From Flavicella sediminum (GTDB lineage: Bacteria; Bacteroidota; Bacteroidia; Flavobacteriales; Flavobacteriaceae), in the NCBI RefSeq assembly GCF_006381105.1, contig NZ_VDET01000015.1:61843-125842 (forward strand): a DNA stretch of 64,000 nt. The letters run 5' to 3'. A program made the translations under genes and the position numbers. Positions within the stretch are counted from its first letter, which is position 1, and each line of letters starts with the position of its first letter. This document shows, piece by piece, positions 33,364 to 43,241 of this stretch. Below the pieces are notes generated by a model. That model searched no databases, was not told the origin of the DNA, and worked only from the letters and a program-made list of their open reading frames with translations.

Positions 33364-35724
33364 ATGAAAAATATCATCATCTTATTAGTTTTATTCATGA
33401 TCAATAGCTTGGTTTTTGCACAAGAAAAGTTAGCAAAGCCTTTTAGTACTCCAGAAATTGAAGCACAAGTAGAAGCCATTATGTCTACAATGACAATGGA
33501 GGAAAAATTAGCTCAAATTACAGGAACTAGAATTAGAGAGTTAATGGTAGATGGAAAACTTTCTTTAGAAAAATGCAGAGAGCACATTCCACATGGTATT
33601 GGTCATTTTTGTCAATTCTCCACAGGTCAAGCTTTAGCGCCTGAAGATTTAAGAGATTTAGTTCGTGAAATTCAGCAATATTTAATGACGGAAACACGGA
33701 TGAAAATTCCTGCCATTTTTCACGAAGAAGCCATCACAGGATTCGCAACACTTGGCGCAACAACATTCCCACAACAAATAGGTATTGGCTGCTCTTGGAA
33801 TCCTATTTTGGTAAAAAACAATACCACTTCAACACGGAAAAATATGCGAAATGCAGGTGCAACTTTTGCCCTGTCTCCCATGTTAGATTTAAGCAGAACT
33901 GCGCATTGGAATCGCCACCAAGAAAGTTATGGTGAAGATGCTTATTTAACTTCTCGACTGGGTGTCGCATTTGTCAAAGGTTTGCAAGGTGAAGATTTAA
34001 AAACGGGTGTTGCGGCAACCGTAAAACACTTTGCAGGTTATGGAACCAAAAACAACGATGCAAAAACATTGTATGAAGAATATTTAATGCCTCATGAAGC
34101 TTGTATCAAAATTGCTGGAGCAAAAAGTGTCATGCCCTCCTATGGTGTTTACAAATCTTTACCCATTTCAGTAAATCCAACCATGATAGATCACATGCTT
34201 AGAAAAGAAATAGGCTTTGACGGATTGGTGGTTAGTGATTATGGTGCTATTAATATGGTGCATCGAAAATACAAACAGGCGCCAGATTATATGACCGCTG
34301 GTGCTATGGCTATCAATGCAGGTGTTGATGTAGAACTGTCATCACCTACAACCTTCCCTTTATTGCCCGAAGCCCTAAAAAAAGGATTGGTTACTGAGGA
34401 AATAATAAATACGGCTGTCAAAAGATCCTTAACCATGAAAGCTAGATTGGGTTTGTTAGCTAAAAACCCTAAAATAGGAAAAGAGGGTTCTTTAGATTTT
34501 GACCCTCTTGCTTTTCGAAAACTAGCTTACGAAGCTGCTTGTCAATCTATTGTTCTTTTAAAAAACAATGGTATACTTCCTCTAAAAAAAGAAATAAAAA
34601 AAATAGCCCTTGTCGGTCCTAACGCAGCAACTGTCCAAGGTTTATTGGGCGATTACACCTATCAAGCCATGCGTGCATTCTGGAAAAGTGAACAATTTGA
34701 TGCAATGAATCCTAAATTGGTTACTTTAAAAGAAGGTTTAGAAAATCGACTAGGAAATTCAATTCAAATTAAACATGAAAGGGGTTGTGACTGGAGTGCT
34801 AGCCTAGAAGCTAAAATTGACAAAAGTGGTTTTGGAGATAGTCGATTAGGAAAATTAAAACTTTTAACGGTAGAAGGACTTCCCAAGCCAGACTTAAATA
34901 AGGCTTTAAAAATCGCCCTTGAAAGTGATGTTATTATTGCTGCTGTGGGTGAAAATATTTCTTTAAACGGCGAAGGAAGAAGTAGAAAAGGAATTGGCTT
35001 ACCAGGAGATCAAGAGGCTTTTGTGGAAAAACTATTAGCTACAGGAAAACCTGTCGTTCTAATTTTATTTGGTGGAAGACAGCAAGTAATTGATAAAATA
35101 GAAGGAAGATGTGCTGCTATTGTCAATGCATGGTTTCCTGGAGAAGAAGGTGGCAACGCAATTGCTGACATCCTTACAGGAAAGGTAAATCCTTCTGCAA
35201 AATTATGTGTTACCTATCCTAATTCACAAGAAAAAGTAGAAGTAAACTATCAGAACGGCTATTCAAAAACAAACCCGCCTCTTTATTCATTTGGCCACGG
35301 ATTGTCTTATACAAACTATAGCTATTCTAATTTAAAAGTAAAATCTAGAGCAAAACTAATAGACAAGCGAATTTCAATAGCTATTGACATTAGCAATATT
35401 GGAAAAGTTCCTGGGACTGAAATAGTACAATTGTATGTGTCCCCAACGGATCCGAACTCTACAATGAAAGCCATTCAATTAAAAGGATTCCAAAGAGTAG
35501 CGCTAGAAGCAGGAGAAACAAAAACACTCACGTTTGAGGTATCTCCGCAACAATTCGTGCAATACAAGAACAATTCATGGATAGTCGAAGCTGGAAAATA
35601 TGATTTTAAAATTGGAGCTTCTTCTACAGATATCAAAGAACACAAAATAATTAATCTTACAGGAGATGATTTGATTTTACCACAAGGACGAGAAGTGTTT
35701 TTCGCGCTTAGCACAATCAAATAA
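33364..35724 (+). CDS. Glycoside hydrolase family 3, periplasmic beta-glycosidase
   Basis: The 786-residue protein has a signal peptide (1-19, LVFAQ), a GH3 TIM barrel (about 60-370), the alpha/beta sandwich domain (about 400-620) and a C-terminal fibronectin-III-like domain (about 670-765, typical of BglX-like enzymes). The nucleophile lies in GLVVSDYGAI (Asp292), and KHFAGYG is the conserved KHF motif. The family removes terminal beta-linked glucose, xylose or related sugars from oligosaccharides. The linkage here is not deducible. It is coupled to the upstream sulfatase, suggesting stepwise desulfation and trimming. Confidence 0.93.
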   Translation: MKNIIILLVLFMINSLVFAQEKLAKPFSTPEIEAQVEAIMSTMTMEEKLAQITGTRIRELMVDGKLSLEKCREHIPHGIGHFCQFSTGQALAPEDLRDLVREIQQYLMTETRMKIPAIFHEEAITGFATLGATTFPQQIGIGCSWNPILVKNNTTSTRKNMRNAGATFALSPMLDLSRTAHWNRHQESYGEDAYLTSRLGVAFVKGLQGEDLKTGVAATVKHFAGYGTKNNDAKTLYEEYLMPHEACIKIAGAKSVMPSYGVYKSLPISVNPTMIDHMLRKEIGFDGLVVSDYGAINMVHRKYKQAPDYMTAGAMAINAGVDVELSSPTTFPLLPEALKKGLVTEEIINTAVKRSLTMKARLGLLAKNPKIGKEGSLDFDPLAFRKLAYEAACQSIVLLKNNGILPLKKEIKKIALVGPNAATVQGLLGDYTYQAMRAFWKSEQFDAMNPKLVTLKEGLENRLGNSIQIKHERGCDWSASLEAKIDKSGFGDSRLGKLKLLTVEGLPKPDLNKALKIALESDVIIAAVGENISLNGEGRSRKGIGLPGDQEAFVEKLLATGKPVVLILFGGRQQVIDKIEGRCAAIVNAWFPGEEGGNAIADILTGKVNPSAKLCVTYPNSQEKVEVNYQNGYSKTNPPLYSFGHGLSYTNYSYSNLKVKSRAKLIDKRISIAIDISNIGKVPGTEIVQLYVSPTDPNSTMKAIQLKGFQRVALEAGETKTLTFEVSPQQFVQYKNNSWIVEAGKYDFKIGASSTDIKEHKIINLTGDDLILPQGREVFFALSTIK

Positions 35725-35775
35725 AACATCGCAGTTTTTTTTCTAAAAGCGATGCTAACTCCATAATAAAAGAGT

Positions 35776-35825
35776 TTTCGGAAACGTTATCGGTAAAAAA
35801 ACACCGAATGCAAACGTTTCCGAAA
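35776..35825. promoter_or_regulatory. 13-bp inverted repeat with nested stem between GH3 and GH117 genes
   Basis: TTTCGGAAACGTT (35776-35788) is repeated inverted as AACGTTTCCGAAA (35813-35825). The 24-base spacer contains a second pair, TCGGT and ACCGA. An unrelated CATCGC/GCGATG hairpin lies just upstream (35727-35754). No U-tract follows the large repeat, so an operator or RNA element is more likely than a terminator. It precedes the GH117-like gene by 79 bp. Confidence 0.55.
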
Positions 35826-35904
35826 GCTAATAGAAACTATTTCTGTTTTAAATCAATTAATTGTACGAAATTAGAGCTATTCTAAACTTCAAATAATCTT
35901 ACTG

Positions 35905-37200
35905 ATGCGCACATTGTTGACTATATATAAAGTCTATTTTGGAATTATTACCTCTGCGATATTCTTATTAATTTCTTGCCAAAAAGAAAAAAAAGAAATT
36001 CTAGAACCAACAGTTTTTCCGTTTACCATGCCTACTGAAAAACCAAACATACCATTGAGTTCTTCAACCGAACGCATGTTTAGCTATGATACCCCAAGAG
36101 CACAAGACAACGAATTATTTTCTCAATTTAAATATACGCGCCTAAAGGGATTCGATTATAGCAATGGGGATGGTACAGTTTCTAGAAGAGACCCTTCTAG
36201 ACCCATTTTTATAGATGGTGAATACTATGTTTGGTATACCAAAAGACATACGCAAGTTCCTCCTATCGGTTGGAGTCATGCCAAAGAGGCTACAGACATC
36301 ATTCCATCTACAGATTGGGATTTAGCGGAAATATGGTATGCGAAAAGCAAAGATGGTTTTACTTGGAAAGAACAAGGGGTAGCTATTTCTAGACCAGAAA
36401 AGCCAAAATCTGGTTGGCGCTCCGTTTGTACTCCTGAAATACTTATTTGGAAAAATAAATACTATTTGTACTACCAAGCCTTTGACGAACCTAGTGGCTT
36501 AAAAGGGGATTTATGTCCTGTTTCCGTTTCCTATGCCGACACACCTAATGGCCCATGGACACATGGCGGTGATGCTGTAATTCCCTTTGGAAAAAAAGGA
36601 GATTGGGACCAACAAGCAACGCATGACCCATTCCCTATTGTTTACAATGGAAAAATTCATGTGTACTATAAATCGGCTTACAACAAATGGCCTCATAAAA
36701 GAGATAAATATGCCGTGGGACAAGGATTAGCTATTGCTGATAATCCTTTAGGACCTTATAAAAAACATCCTTTAAATCCTGTTTTAAGTTCTGGGCATGA
36801 AACGACTTATTTTCCTTTTAAAGAAGGGATTGCCGCTTTTGTGTTAAAGGATGGAAATGAAAGAGAAACAATTCAATATGCAAAAGATGGCGTAAATTTT
36901 GAAATTGCATCTAGTATTTCGTTAACTCCCACAGCCGCAGCTCCTTTTACCCCTGATGCTTTTACCAATACTAAAGACGGAAGGGGAATTACTTGGGGCT
37001 TGAGTCATTTTGTAAATGCTGGAACTCCAGAAAAAAGTTACTCAATTATTGCACGTTTCGATTGCGATTTAAGTTTAGACTATAATGAACCTACCTATAA
37101 AAAAACGGGCGTTTGGCACAAACCTGAAGTCTATTTTGAACAAGGTTTAGAAAGTCTCGGAAAACACCCTGAAGGAAGAGGAGTACAAAAAAAGGAATAA
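35905..37200 (+). CDS. GH117-like glycosidase, lipoprotein
   Basis: The 431-residue protein has a lipoprotein signal (LISC, about residue 25) and a five-bladed propeller closely resembling GH117 exo-alpha-1,3-(3,6-anhydro)-L-galactosidases as I recall their sequence. Shared segments are SRRDPS (Asp96), YYVWYTK, DLAEIWYAKSKDGFTWKEQG, THDPFPIVYNGK (Asp241), AIADNPLGPY and SSGHET (His298). The aspartate in RRDP, the aspartate in HDP and the histidine in SGHE correspond to the catalytic set described for GH117. In the family the enzyme trims the non-reducing end of agar-type oligosaccharides. The exact sugar here is inferred. The C-terminus (GRGVQKKE) is short. Confidence 0.82.
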   Translation: MRTLLTIYKVYFGIITSAIFLLISCQKEKKEILEPTVFPFTMPTEKPNIPLSSSTERMFSYDTPRAQDNELFSQFKYTRLKGFDYSNGDGTVSRRDPSRPIFIDGEYYVWYTKRHTQVPPIGWSHAKEATDIIPSTDWDLAEIWYAKSKDGFTWKEQGVAISRPEKPKSGWRSVCTPEILIWKNKYYLYYQAFDEPSGLKGDLCPVSVSYADTPNGPWTHGGDAVIPFGKKGDWDQQATHDPFPIVYNGKIHVYYKSAYNKWPHKRDKYAVGQGLAIADNPLGPYKKHPLNPVLSSGHETTYFPFKEGIAAFVLKDGNERETIQYAKDGVNFEIASSISLTPTAAAPFTPDAFTNTKDGRGITWGLSHFVNAGTPEKSYSIIARFDCDLSLDYNEPTYKKTGVWHKPEVYFEQGLESLGKHPEGRGVQKKE

Positions 37201-37468
37201 TATTCTATAGAACGACAGCTTCGATTCCTTTGAAACAGTTAAAAAAAGATTTATACAAACATTATACAGTTGCCTTAAAACAAAAGAATCGGCGCAGACC
37301 TAAAAAAAACACAAACAACTAAATATCAATCTACTAAAACAATACATAAGGTTTTTACTCAGCTAAAAAACTTGTTACAAATCATATCTTCTCTTATTAG
37401 AATCATATGAAAATATTTTAATACGCGAAATAAGCAATCTTTGTATAGATCATTAAACCTTATGTCGT

Positions 37469-39328
37469 ATGAACTTTAAAAGAACACTTATTTGTAGCTT
37501 TTTCCTTCTTTTAGTAATTGGAAAACAGGCTTTTTCTCAAAAGCAAAAATCTGCCAGTCTAAATAATTCGAAACCAAACGTGCTTTGGATACTTACCGAT
37601 GATCAAAGATACGATGCCATACGTGCCTTTAACAAAATGTTGCACGGCAGAGAAATGAGTGAACTAGGTTATGTGGAATCTCCACAAGTAGATCGCCTGA
37701 CAAAAATGGGAACTACGTTTATCAACACCTATTGCCAAGCATCAGGTTGTGCTCCTTCTAGAGCTTCTATGCATTATGGCCGTTACCCTTTCCGCACAGG
37801 GATTTACGAATTTGAATACCATAATAATTTTGCAGAACATTGTGAACCTACTTTACCTGAGCAAATGGCCTCATTAGGTTACCAAACCTTACATATTGGA
37901 AAACTAGGTGTTCGTATTAGAACAAAGGTGAACGGTAAAATGACCAGCCCTAAAATTTATCAAACAGATATCGATTTTAAACAATTAAGACGTGATGGAT
38001 TGACGGATTGGGGTAAAGATTGGTTTTATGAAATGGATGGAAAAAAGCTAGAGTCACCTATAAAAAATTTAGAATTCTATGTAACTCCAAATGGTAAATT
38101 CGAATACATCTCTGAAAAGTTAGAAAAGGAGAATCCGAACGCTCACAAAGGGACGGCAAAATTGGTCATGGAAAAATACGACTTACTAAGACACTACAAT
38201 AAAAAGAAACCCAAAACAATTTATTCTGGAGGAATTTTAGCCGGTGTCAGTCCGCAACCTGCCGGAAAAACTAGAGATGGTTACTATACTTCTATTTTTG
38301 AGGACTTCTTAAAAAATGAAAACAAAAGATTCAAAGCAGGGTCTAGAACTTTTGATGGAGTAGATACTTCGAAACCTTTATTCTGCCATATAGGATTTGA
38401 TTTCCCACATACACCAGTATTGCCACCAGCTGACTATAGAGCGCGTTTTCAAAAGAAGCAATACAAAATTCCAACCTTGACAAAAACGGAATTAAATTCC
38501 ATGGCGAAACAGTTTAAAAAGCAAGTAACCGTTAGTTATTCTGATCATTTTACAGATGCTGAAAAACTTGCCATGATACAAGATTATTATGCTTTTTGTG
38601 CCTATGGCGACGATTTAGTGGGCCAGGCAACTGACGATTTTATAGCTTACAGCGAAGAAAAAAAACAAGCTTGGATGATTGTTTATGTTTGTGGTGACCA
38701 TGGTTGGAAACTAAACGAGCACGGCTCTGTCTCAAAATTTACACCTTGGGAAGTTGATAGCCATAACCCAATTGTGGTTGTTTCCTCTGATAAAAAAGCA
38801 TTCCCTGCCGGAAAAGTAGTACGAGAATATGCTGAATTTGTAGATATCGCTCCTACTATTTTAGCTGCTGCTGGAGCTCCTTTACAAACTAAAAAATTTG
38901 ATTATTTAGATGGATTTGATATGGCTAAAATTGCTTCAGGAGCTATTGTTGGCCGTGATTATGTTGTGGGTGAGAACCATGCAGTAACCGGACCTAGAGC
39001 TTTTATTAGAACAAAAGATTTTATGTTTTCAATTCAATCAAGACCTTCAAAAAAACGCGGAGAAAATATGGAATGGGCAAGAACAGCTAGTTATCCAGAT
39101 TTAGACCCTTGCCTTTATCAAACATCTTCAGACCCACATGAAATAAACAACTTAGCTTTTAACAAAAAGTATGAAAAAATTGCTAAAATTTTAAAAGAAA
39201 AATTAATAAATGTAGTAATTGGTGATGGAAGAGTTGAAGTTAACTGGGGAAAGAAAGCTGATGGAACAACCGTTTATCGAAGTAATTTTGCTCCTGGTGC
39301 ACACAACCATAAACTAGATTTAAACTAG
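37469..39328 (+). CDS. Type I sulfatase, long form
   Basis: The 619-residue secreted protein (signal peptide to about residue 23, QAFSQ) has the sulfatase start [19 protein letters not shown]. The motif is CAPSR (Cys94 to Arg98), then [39 protein letters not shown] and [14 protein letters not shown]. An insert of about 120 residues (roughly 180-300) between the GKLG segment and the PHTP segment explains the extra length. It probably shapes a substrate pocket. The gene is preceded by 268 bp without a gene or a clear terminator. Substrate unknown. Confidence 0.9.
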   Translation: MNFKRTLICSFFLLLVIGKQAFSQKQKSASLNNSKPNVLWILTDDQRYDAIRAFNKMLHGREMSELGYVESPQVDRLTKMGTTFINTYCQASGCAPSRASMHYGRYPFRTGIYEFEYHNNFAEHCEPTLPEQMASLGYQTLHIGKLGVRIRTKVNGKMTSPKIYQTDIDFKQLRRDGLTDWGKDWFYEMDGKKLESPIKNLEFYVTPNGKFEYISEKLEKENPNAHKGTAKLVMEKYDLLRHYNKKKPKTIYSGGILAGVSPQPAGKTRDGYYTSIFEDFLKNENKRFKAGSRTFDGVDTSKPLFCHIGFDFPHTPVLPPADYRARFQKKQYKIPTLTKTELNSMAKQFKKQVTVSYSDHFTDAEKLAMIQDYYAFCAYGDDLVGQATDDFIAYSEEKKQAWMIVYVCGDHGWKLNEHGSVSKFTPWEVDSHNPIVVVSSDKKAFPAGKVVREYAEFVDIAPTILAAAGAPLQTKKFDYLDGFDMAKIASGAIVGRDYVVGENHAVTGPRAFIRTKDFMFSIQSRPSKKRGENMEWARTASYPDLDPCLYQTSSDPHEINNLAFNKKYEKIAKILKEKLINVVIGDGRVEVNWGKKADGTTVYRSNFAPGAHNHKLDLN

Positions 39329-39532
39329 ACCGAATTCTTTTTAATGGAAGCAAATCTGGATACTCATAGTTTCCAGATTTCTTCACGGCAACTTTGCCTT
39401 AAAAAATTAATAAGGAATTAAAAACATTACTTGCCTAGTTTAAACCATATCTAACTTTAAGAACTTTCTATTTGCACTAAACTTGTTCTTTACATTTAAA
39501 AAACAATTTGGACCAACCAAACAGCTCAAACT

Positions 39533-42500
39533 ATGAACTTCTTAAACAAAATCTTATTCTTTTCTTTTGTATGCTTTCAGTTGCAATCTTTTGCTCAATA
39601 TACAGCAGGAAATGGTAGTGAATCCAATCCATACAGCATTAGTTCCGCTAACCAATTAATCAACTTATCACAAACTCCATCCGATTGGACAAAACATTTT
39701 AAGTTGACCAATAACATTGATATGAATGGATTAAGCTTTACTCCTATTGGAAATAGTACGCAAAGTTTTTCGGGTAATTTTAATGGAGGTTTTTATACCA
39801 TTAGCAATCTTTCCATTACACCTCCTACTGAATTACTAAATGGAACAGGAATGTTTGGAAAAGTTCGAGGCCATATTTATAATTTGGGAATAAGCAATGT
39901 TTCTATAGATATCAATGGCTACAGTCGTGTAGGAGCTTTTGCTGGAATTTTAGAAGCTGGCGGTACTATCAAACAATGTTTTTCTTTGGGCGGAACCATC
40001 AATGTTGGCAATGGAGGTTGGACAGGTGGAATCGTAGGTGCTATGTTCTCTGGATCTGCTAATACAGTACAAGACTGTTACAGTTCCACAAATATTTCAG
40101 GTAGTTGGGGTTGCGGTGGAATAGTAGGTGTGACCAGAGGAGCACATAGTATTGATCGAGTTGTTTTTTACGGAACGGTGACTGGAGGAAATGCCATTGT
40201 GAGTATTCAAAACGATACAGCAGATGCTCAAAAAAACGGTATCGCACCAACCCATGCTTTTTTTGCTAGTTCAACAGGTGCTTCTGACTCAGAGGCAGTC
40301 AGCTTAACTTCTGAACAATTAACACAAACTTCAAACTATATCTTCTTCGACTTTAACAATATTTGGAAAATTGACAGTGAATTAGGTTATGCAGTATTGC
40401 AAATGGAACTTCCAGAAATTCCGTTTTTTGAGAAAATTAGAACACAAAGAGTAACTTCAAGCAATAAAGTAGTTTGGAAAAATTTTGGACCAGGAACCTC
40501 TGGTTATTGCGAAGAGTTTTGGTGTCATCCTACAGACCCTAATGTGATGTTTAGTGGACCAGATATGCATGCTGCTTTTGGAACTTGGGACAATGGAAAA
40601 ACTTGGCAAACCTTAAAAGATTACGATGGTACTGGAGTAGATTTAAGACGTGTTATTGATATCAAATTCTCCTTAACAAATCCAGATTATGGAATGTTGT
40701 TTGATAACAACCAAACAGGAAGTAGTACGAGCGGGAAAATTTTTGAGACTCACGATAGAGGAAGAACTTGGAGCTATTTAAAAACAATGGGTAAAGCCCA
40801 TTCTAAATTAGCAGTCCACCCTACAAACGACAATATTTGGTTTTTAGGAGCTGGTGACTTTTGGAACGTAAAAGAAAATCACAGAAGTTTAGCAAAGCCA
40901 AACGGAATTAAAATAGGAAGAGCAGACTATGGCCATGTATGGAAAACGACAGATAAAGGAAAAAATTGGAAAAAAGTAGCCACTTCAATTTCATCAGATT
41001 TAGATGTTGGTAGAATTATTTTTAACCCAGCAGATCCATCTGTCCTAATTATGGCCACAGGGCAAGGAATGTTTAGAAGTACAGATACGGGAGAAACATG
41101 GACGGCAAGTGCTACCGGATTGCCTCATAATTTACCCAGGGATTTAACTTCGTATTATAATAAAGAAACAGGTGAATTTATTCTATACACAGTAGAACAA
41201 ACCAAATACACGCCTAACGGAACAAGTATTACTACTACAGGTGGCGTGTATAAAAGTACAGATACAGGTTTAACTTGGCAGCGTATTACAGGGAACTTAG
41301 GATTGAATTTACAGACAATAAACAACTATTTTGTACAAGACAGATATCATCGTTCTGTAGCTTATTGGTTGGGAATTTCAAAAGCAGATTCTAAAAATAC
41401 GTATACTACCTATCCTATTTGGACACTACCCGTTTATAACAGATTGGTCGTGAATCCTATGGATAAGAACGAATTGTATTTGGTACATAATAAAAAACAC
41501 GACAAAGGTTTTGGACCAGGAGATGTATGGAAATCTGAAGATGGAGGTGCTACATGGTTTGCTTGTGCTAGAAGTGGATCTTATTGGATTGCAGAAGAAA
41601 ATAAATCGTATTGGGAAGCTAAAAACAATCCAACTGGAGCGAATATAGATTTTGCGCATTTACAAGTAGCTCAAGATGAAGGAACCGAAGGTGCTGGAAC
41701 TAGAATGTTAGCGATCAATTCAATCGGTCAGGTTTTTACAGGAATAGAACAACAATTATTACGATCTAACAACAAAGGAGTTTCTTGGTCTCAGGTTGAT
41801 GATGATGAAACATCTGAAGGAAGTAATAAATGGATTGGACGAGGAAACACAAATTTACCAGGAAGGTTTTTGTTGTTAGAAACAGGAGTACCAGGAAGAA
41901 AATTATTGTGCAGTGGTGAACATGGATTATGGCAAACTACTGATATTGGAGATTGGCCTGATGCGGATGCTGTAGCGGTTGAGCAAATAGAAGGACAAGT
42001 GCATGATCATAGTGGAAATCACGGAGCACATTCTATTTCTACAGTTGCCGTTCACCCTAATAATCCTGATATCATTTACTTTATAGCTTGGAGACAAGAA
42101 CACAGAGGGAAATTTAGAAAATCAACAGATGGAGGAAAAACTTGGGAAAACATAGCCACTATTTTTGAAGCCGATAATGGATCTTGGGAATCTGTAGGTA
42201 CTCAATATTCTTTAATTATAGATCCTGTAAATCCAAATAATATATATTTTACGTCTATATACAAGCCAATTTCAGAAATTGGTGGTGGAAAAAATGTGGA
42301 TTTAACCAAAGGAGCATATGGTGTGTATCGCTCTACGGATGGTGGATACAATTGGTCGGTTAGTAATAATGATTTTCCTGTAGGATCTAGTATTAATAGA
42401 ATTGCCATGCATCCAGACAATCCTCAAGTAATTTTTGCGGCTATGAATCAGTGGGGAACTAATGATTCAGGCGGATTGTATAAGTCTGTAGACGGAGCCG

Positions 42501-43213
42501 TAAACTTTACCAAGATGACCATTCCATCGGTGATAAAATCGGTAAATAATATTTTTATAGATAGAAATACCAAAGATTTATTTATTTCTACCGGATCACG
42601 TTCTGGTACTTTAGAAGGAGGTGGTGTTTGGAAAAGTACAGATGACGGTACTAATTGGGAACGAATTTTTCAAGCTCCCTATGTATGGCAAACGGAAGTA
42701 TCTCCTGCCAATTCTAACATCATCACTATTTCTGTAGCGGCTCAAGTTCCAAACCAAGTTGATGAATTCTTAAACCCTGGTGCTTATTTATCTATTGATG
42801 CTGGAGCCACTTGGACTAAAATTAATAAAGGTCTAGCACATTCTGACAGAATTGTAGATATCAAACCAGACCCTATTGATGAAAATGTATTGTGGTGTGC
42901 TGGCTGGGGAAGTGCTTGGTACAAAGCAACTTTTACCCCTTCTAATTTAAGTGTTGAAGAAACACCTGTAGAAAAACAAGAAATTACTATTTACCCAAAC
43001 CCTGTAACGGGATATGAAATAAACATTTCGGGATTAACTAATTTCAGTAATAATGTAAACTATACCATCATCAACACATTAGGAGAAATAGTTCGTTCTA
43101 ATAAATTGTTAGATCAAAAAATAGAGATCACACAGTTAAATGAAGGATTCTATTTCTTGATATTAGCTGACGAGAACAAAAAGATTTCTCGTAAATTTTT
43201 GATTAAAAAATAA
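39533..43213 (+). CDS. T9SS-secreted Asp-box propeller protein 3 with N-terminal GLUG-type domain
   Basis: The 1226-residue protein is the third member of the propeller family. It has a signal peptide (1-22, QSFAQ), an N-terminal GLUG-like beta domain (about 25-265; NNIDMNGLSFTPIGNSTQ, GNFNGGFYTISNL and repeated VGAFAG and GGIVG motifs), the propeller (about 310-1140; FWCHPTDPNVMFSGPDMH, GAGDFWNVKENHRS, LLCSGEHGLWQT), and a C-terminal type A sorting domain (about 1150-1226; ITIYPNPVTG, ending SRKFLIKK). The last directs secretion through T9SS and surface attachment or release. GLUG domains often occur in adhesins. Function is unknown; delivery to the outside is strongly supported. Confidence 0.88.
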   Translation: MNFLNKILFFSFVCFQLQSFAQYTAGNGSESNPYSISSANQLINLSQTPSDWTKHFKLTNNIDMNGLSFTPIGNSTQSFSGNFNGGFYTISNLSITPPTELLNGTGMFGKVRGHIYNLGISNVSIDINGYSRVGAFAGILEAGGTIKQCFSLGGTINVGNGGWTGGIVGAMFSGSANTVQDCYSSTNISGSWGCGGIVGVTRGAHSIDRVVFYGTVTGGNAIVSIQNDTADAQKNGIAPTHAFFASSTGASDSEAVSLTSEQLTQTSNYIFFDFNNIWKIDSELGYAVLQMELPEIPFFEKIRTQRVTSSNKVVWKNFGPGTSGYCEEFWCHPTDPNVMFSGPDMHAAFGTWDNGKTWQTLKDYDGTGVDLRRVIDIKFSLTNPDYGMLFDNNQTGSSTSGKIFETHDRGRTWSYLKTMGKAHSKLAVHPTNDNIWFLGAGDFWNVKENHRSLAKPNGIKIGRADYGHVWKTTDKGKNWKKVATSISSDLDVGRIIFNPADPSVLIMATGQGMFRSTDTGETWTASATGLPHNLPRDLTSYYNKETGEFILYTVEQTKYTPNGTSITTTGGVYKSTDTGLTWQRITGNLGLNLQTINNYFVQDRYHRSVAYWLGISKADSKNTYTTYPIWTLPVYNRLVVNPMDKNELYLVHNKKHDKGFGPGDVWKSEDGGATWFACARSGSYWIAEENKSYWEAKNNPTGANIDFAHLQVAQDEGTEGAGTRMLAINSIGQVFTGIEQQLLRSNNKGVSWSQVDDDETSEGSNKWIGRGNTNLPGRFLLLETGVPGRKLLCSGEHGLWQTTDIGDWPDADAVAVEQIEGQVHDHSGNHGAHSISTVAVHPNNPDIIYFIAWRQEHRGKFRKSTDGGKTWENIATIFEADNGSWESVGTQYSLIIDPVNPNNIYFTSIYKPISEIGGGKNVDLTKGAYGVYRSTDGGYNWSVSNNDFPVGSSINRIAMHPDNPQVIFAAMNQWGTNDSGGLYKSVDGAVNFTKMTIPSVIKSVNNIFIDRNTKDLFISTGSRSGTLEGGGVWKSTDDGTNWERIFQAPYVWQTEVSPANSNIITISVAAQVPNQVDEFLNPGAYLSIDAGATWTKINKGLAHSDRIVDIKPDPIDENVLWCAGWGSAWYKATFTPSNLSVEETPVEKQEITIYPNPVTGYEINISGLTNFSNNVNYTIINTLGEIVRSNKLLDQKIEITQLNEGFYFLILADENKKISRKFLIKK

Positions 43214-43241
43214 ACAAACTAGAAAGTTAAACTTCCATCAA

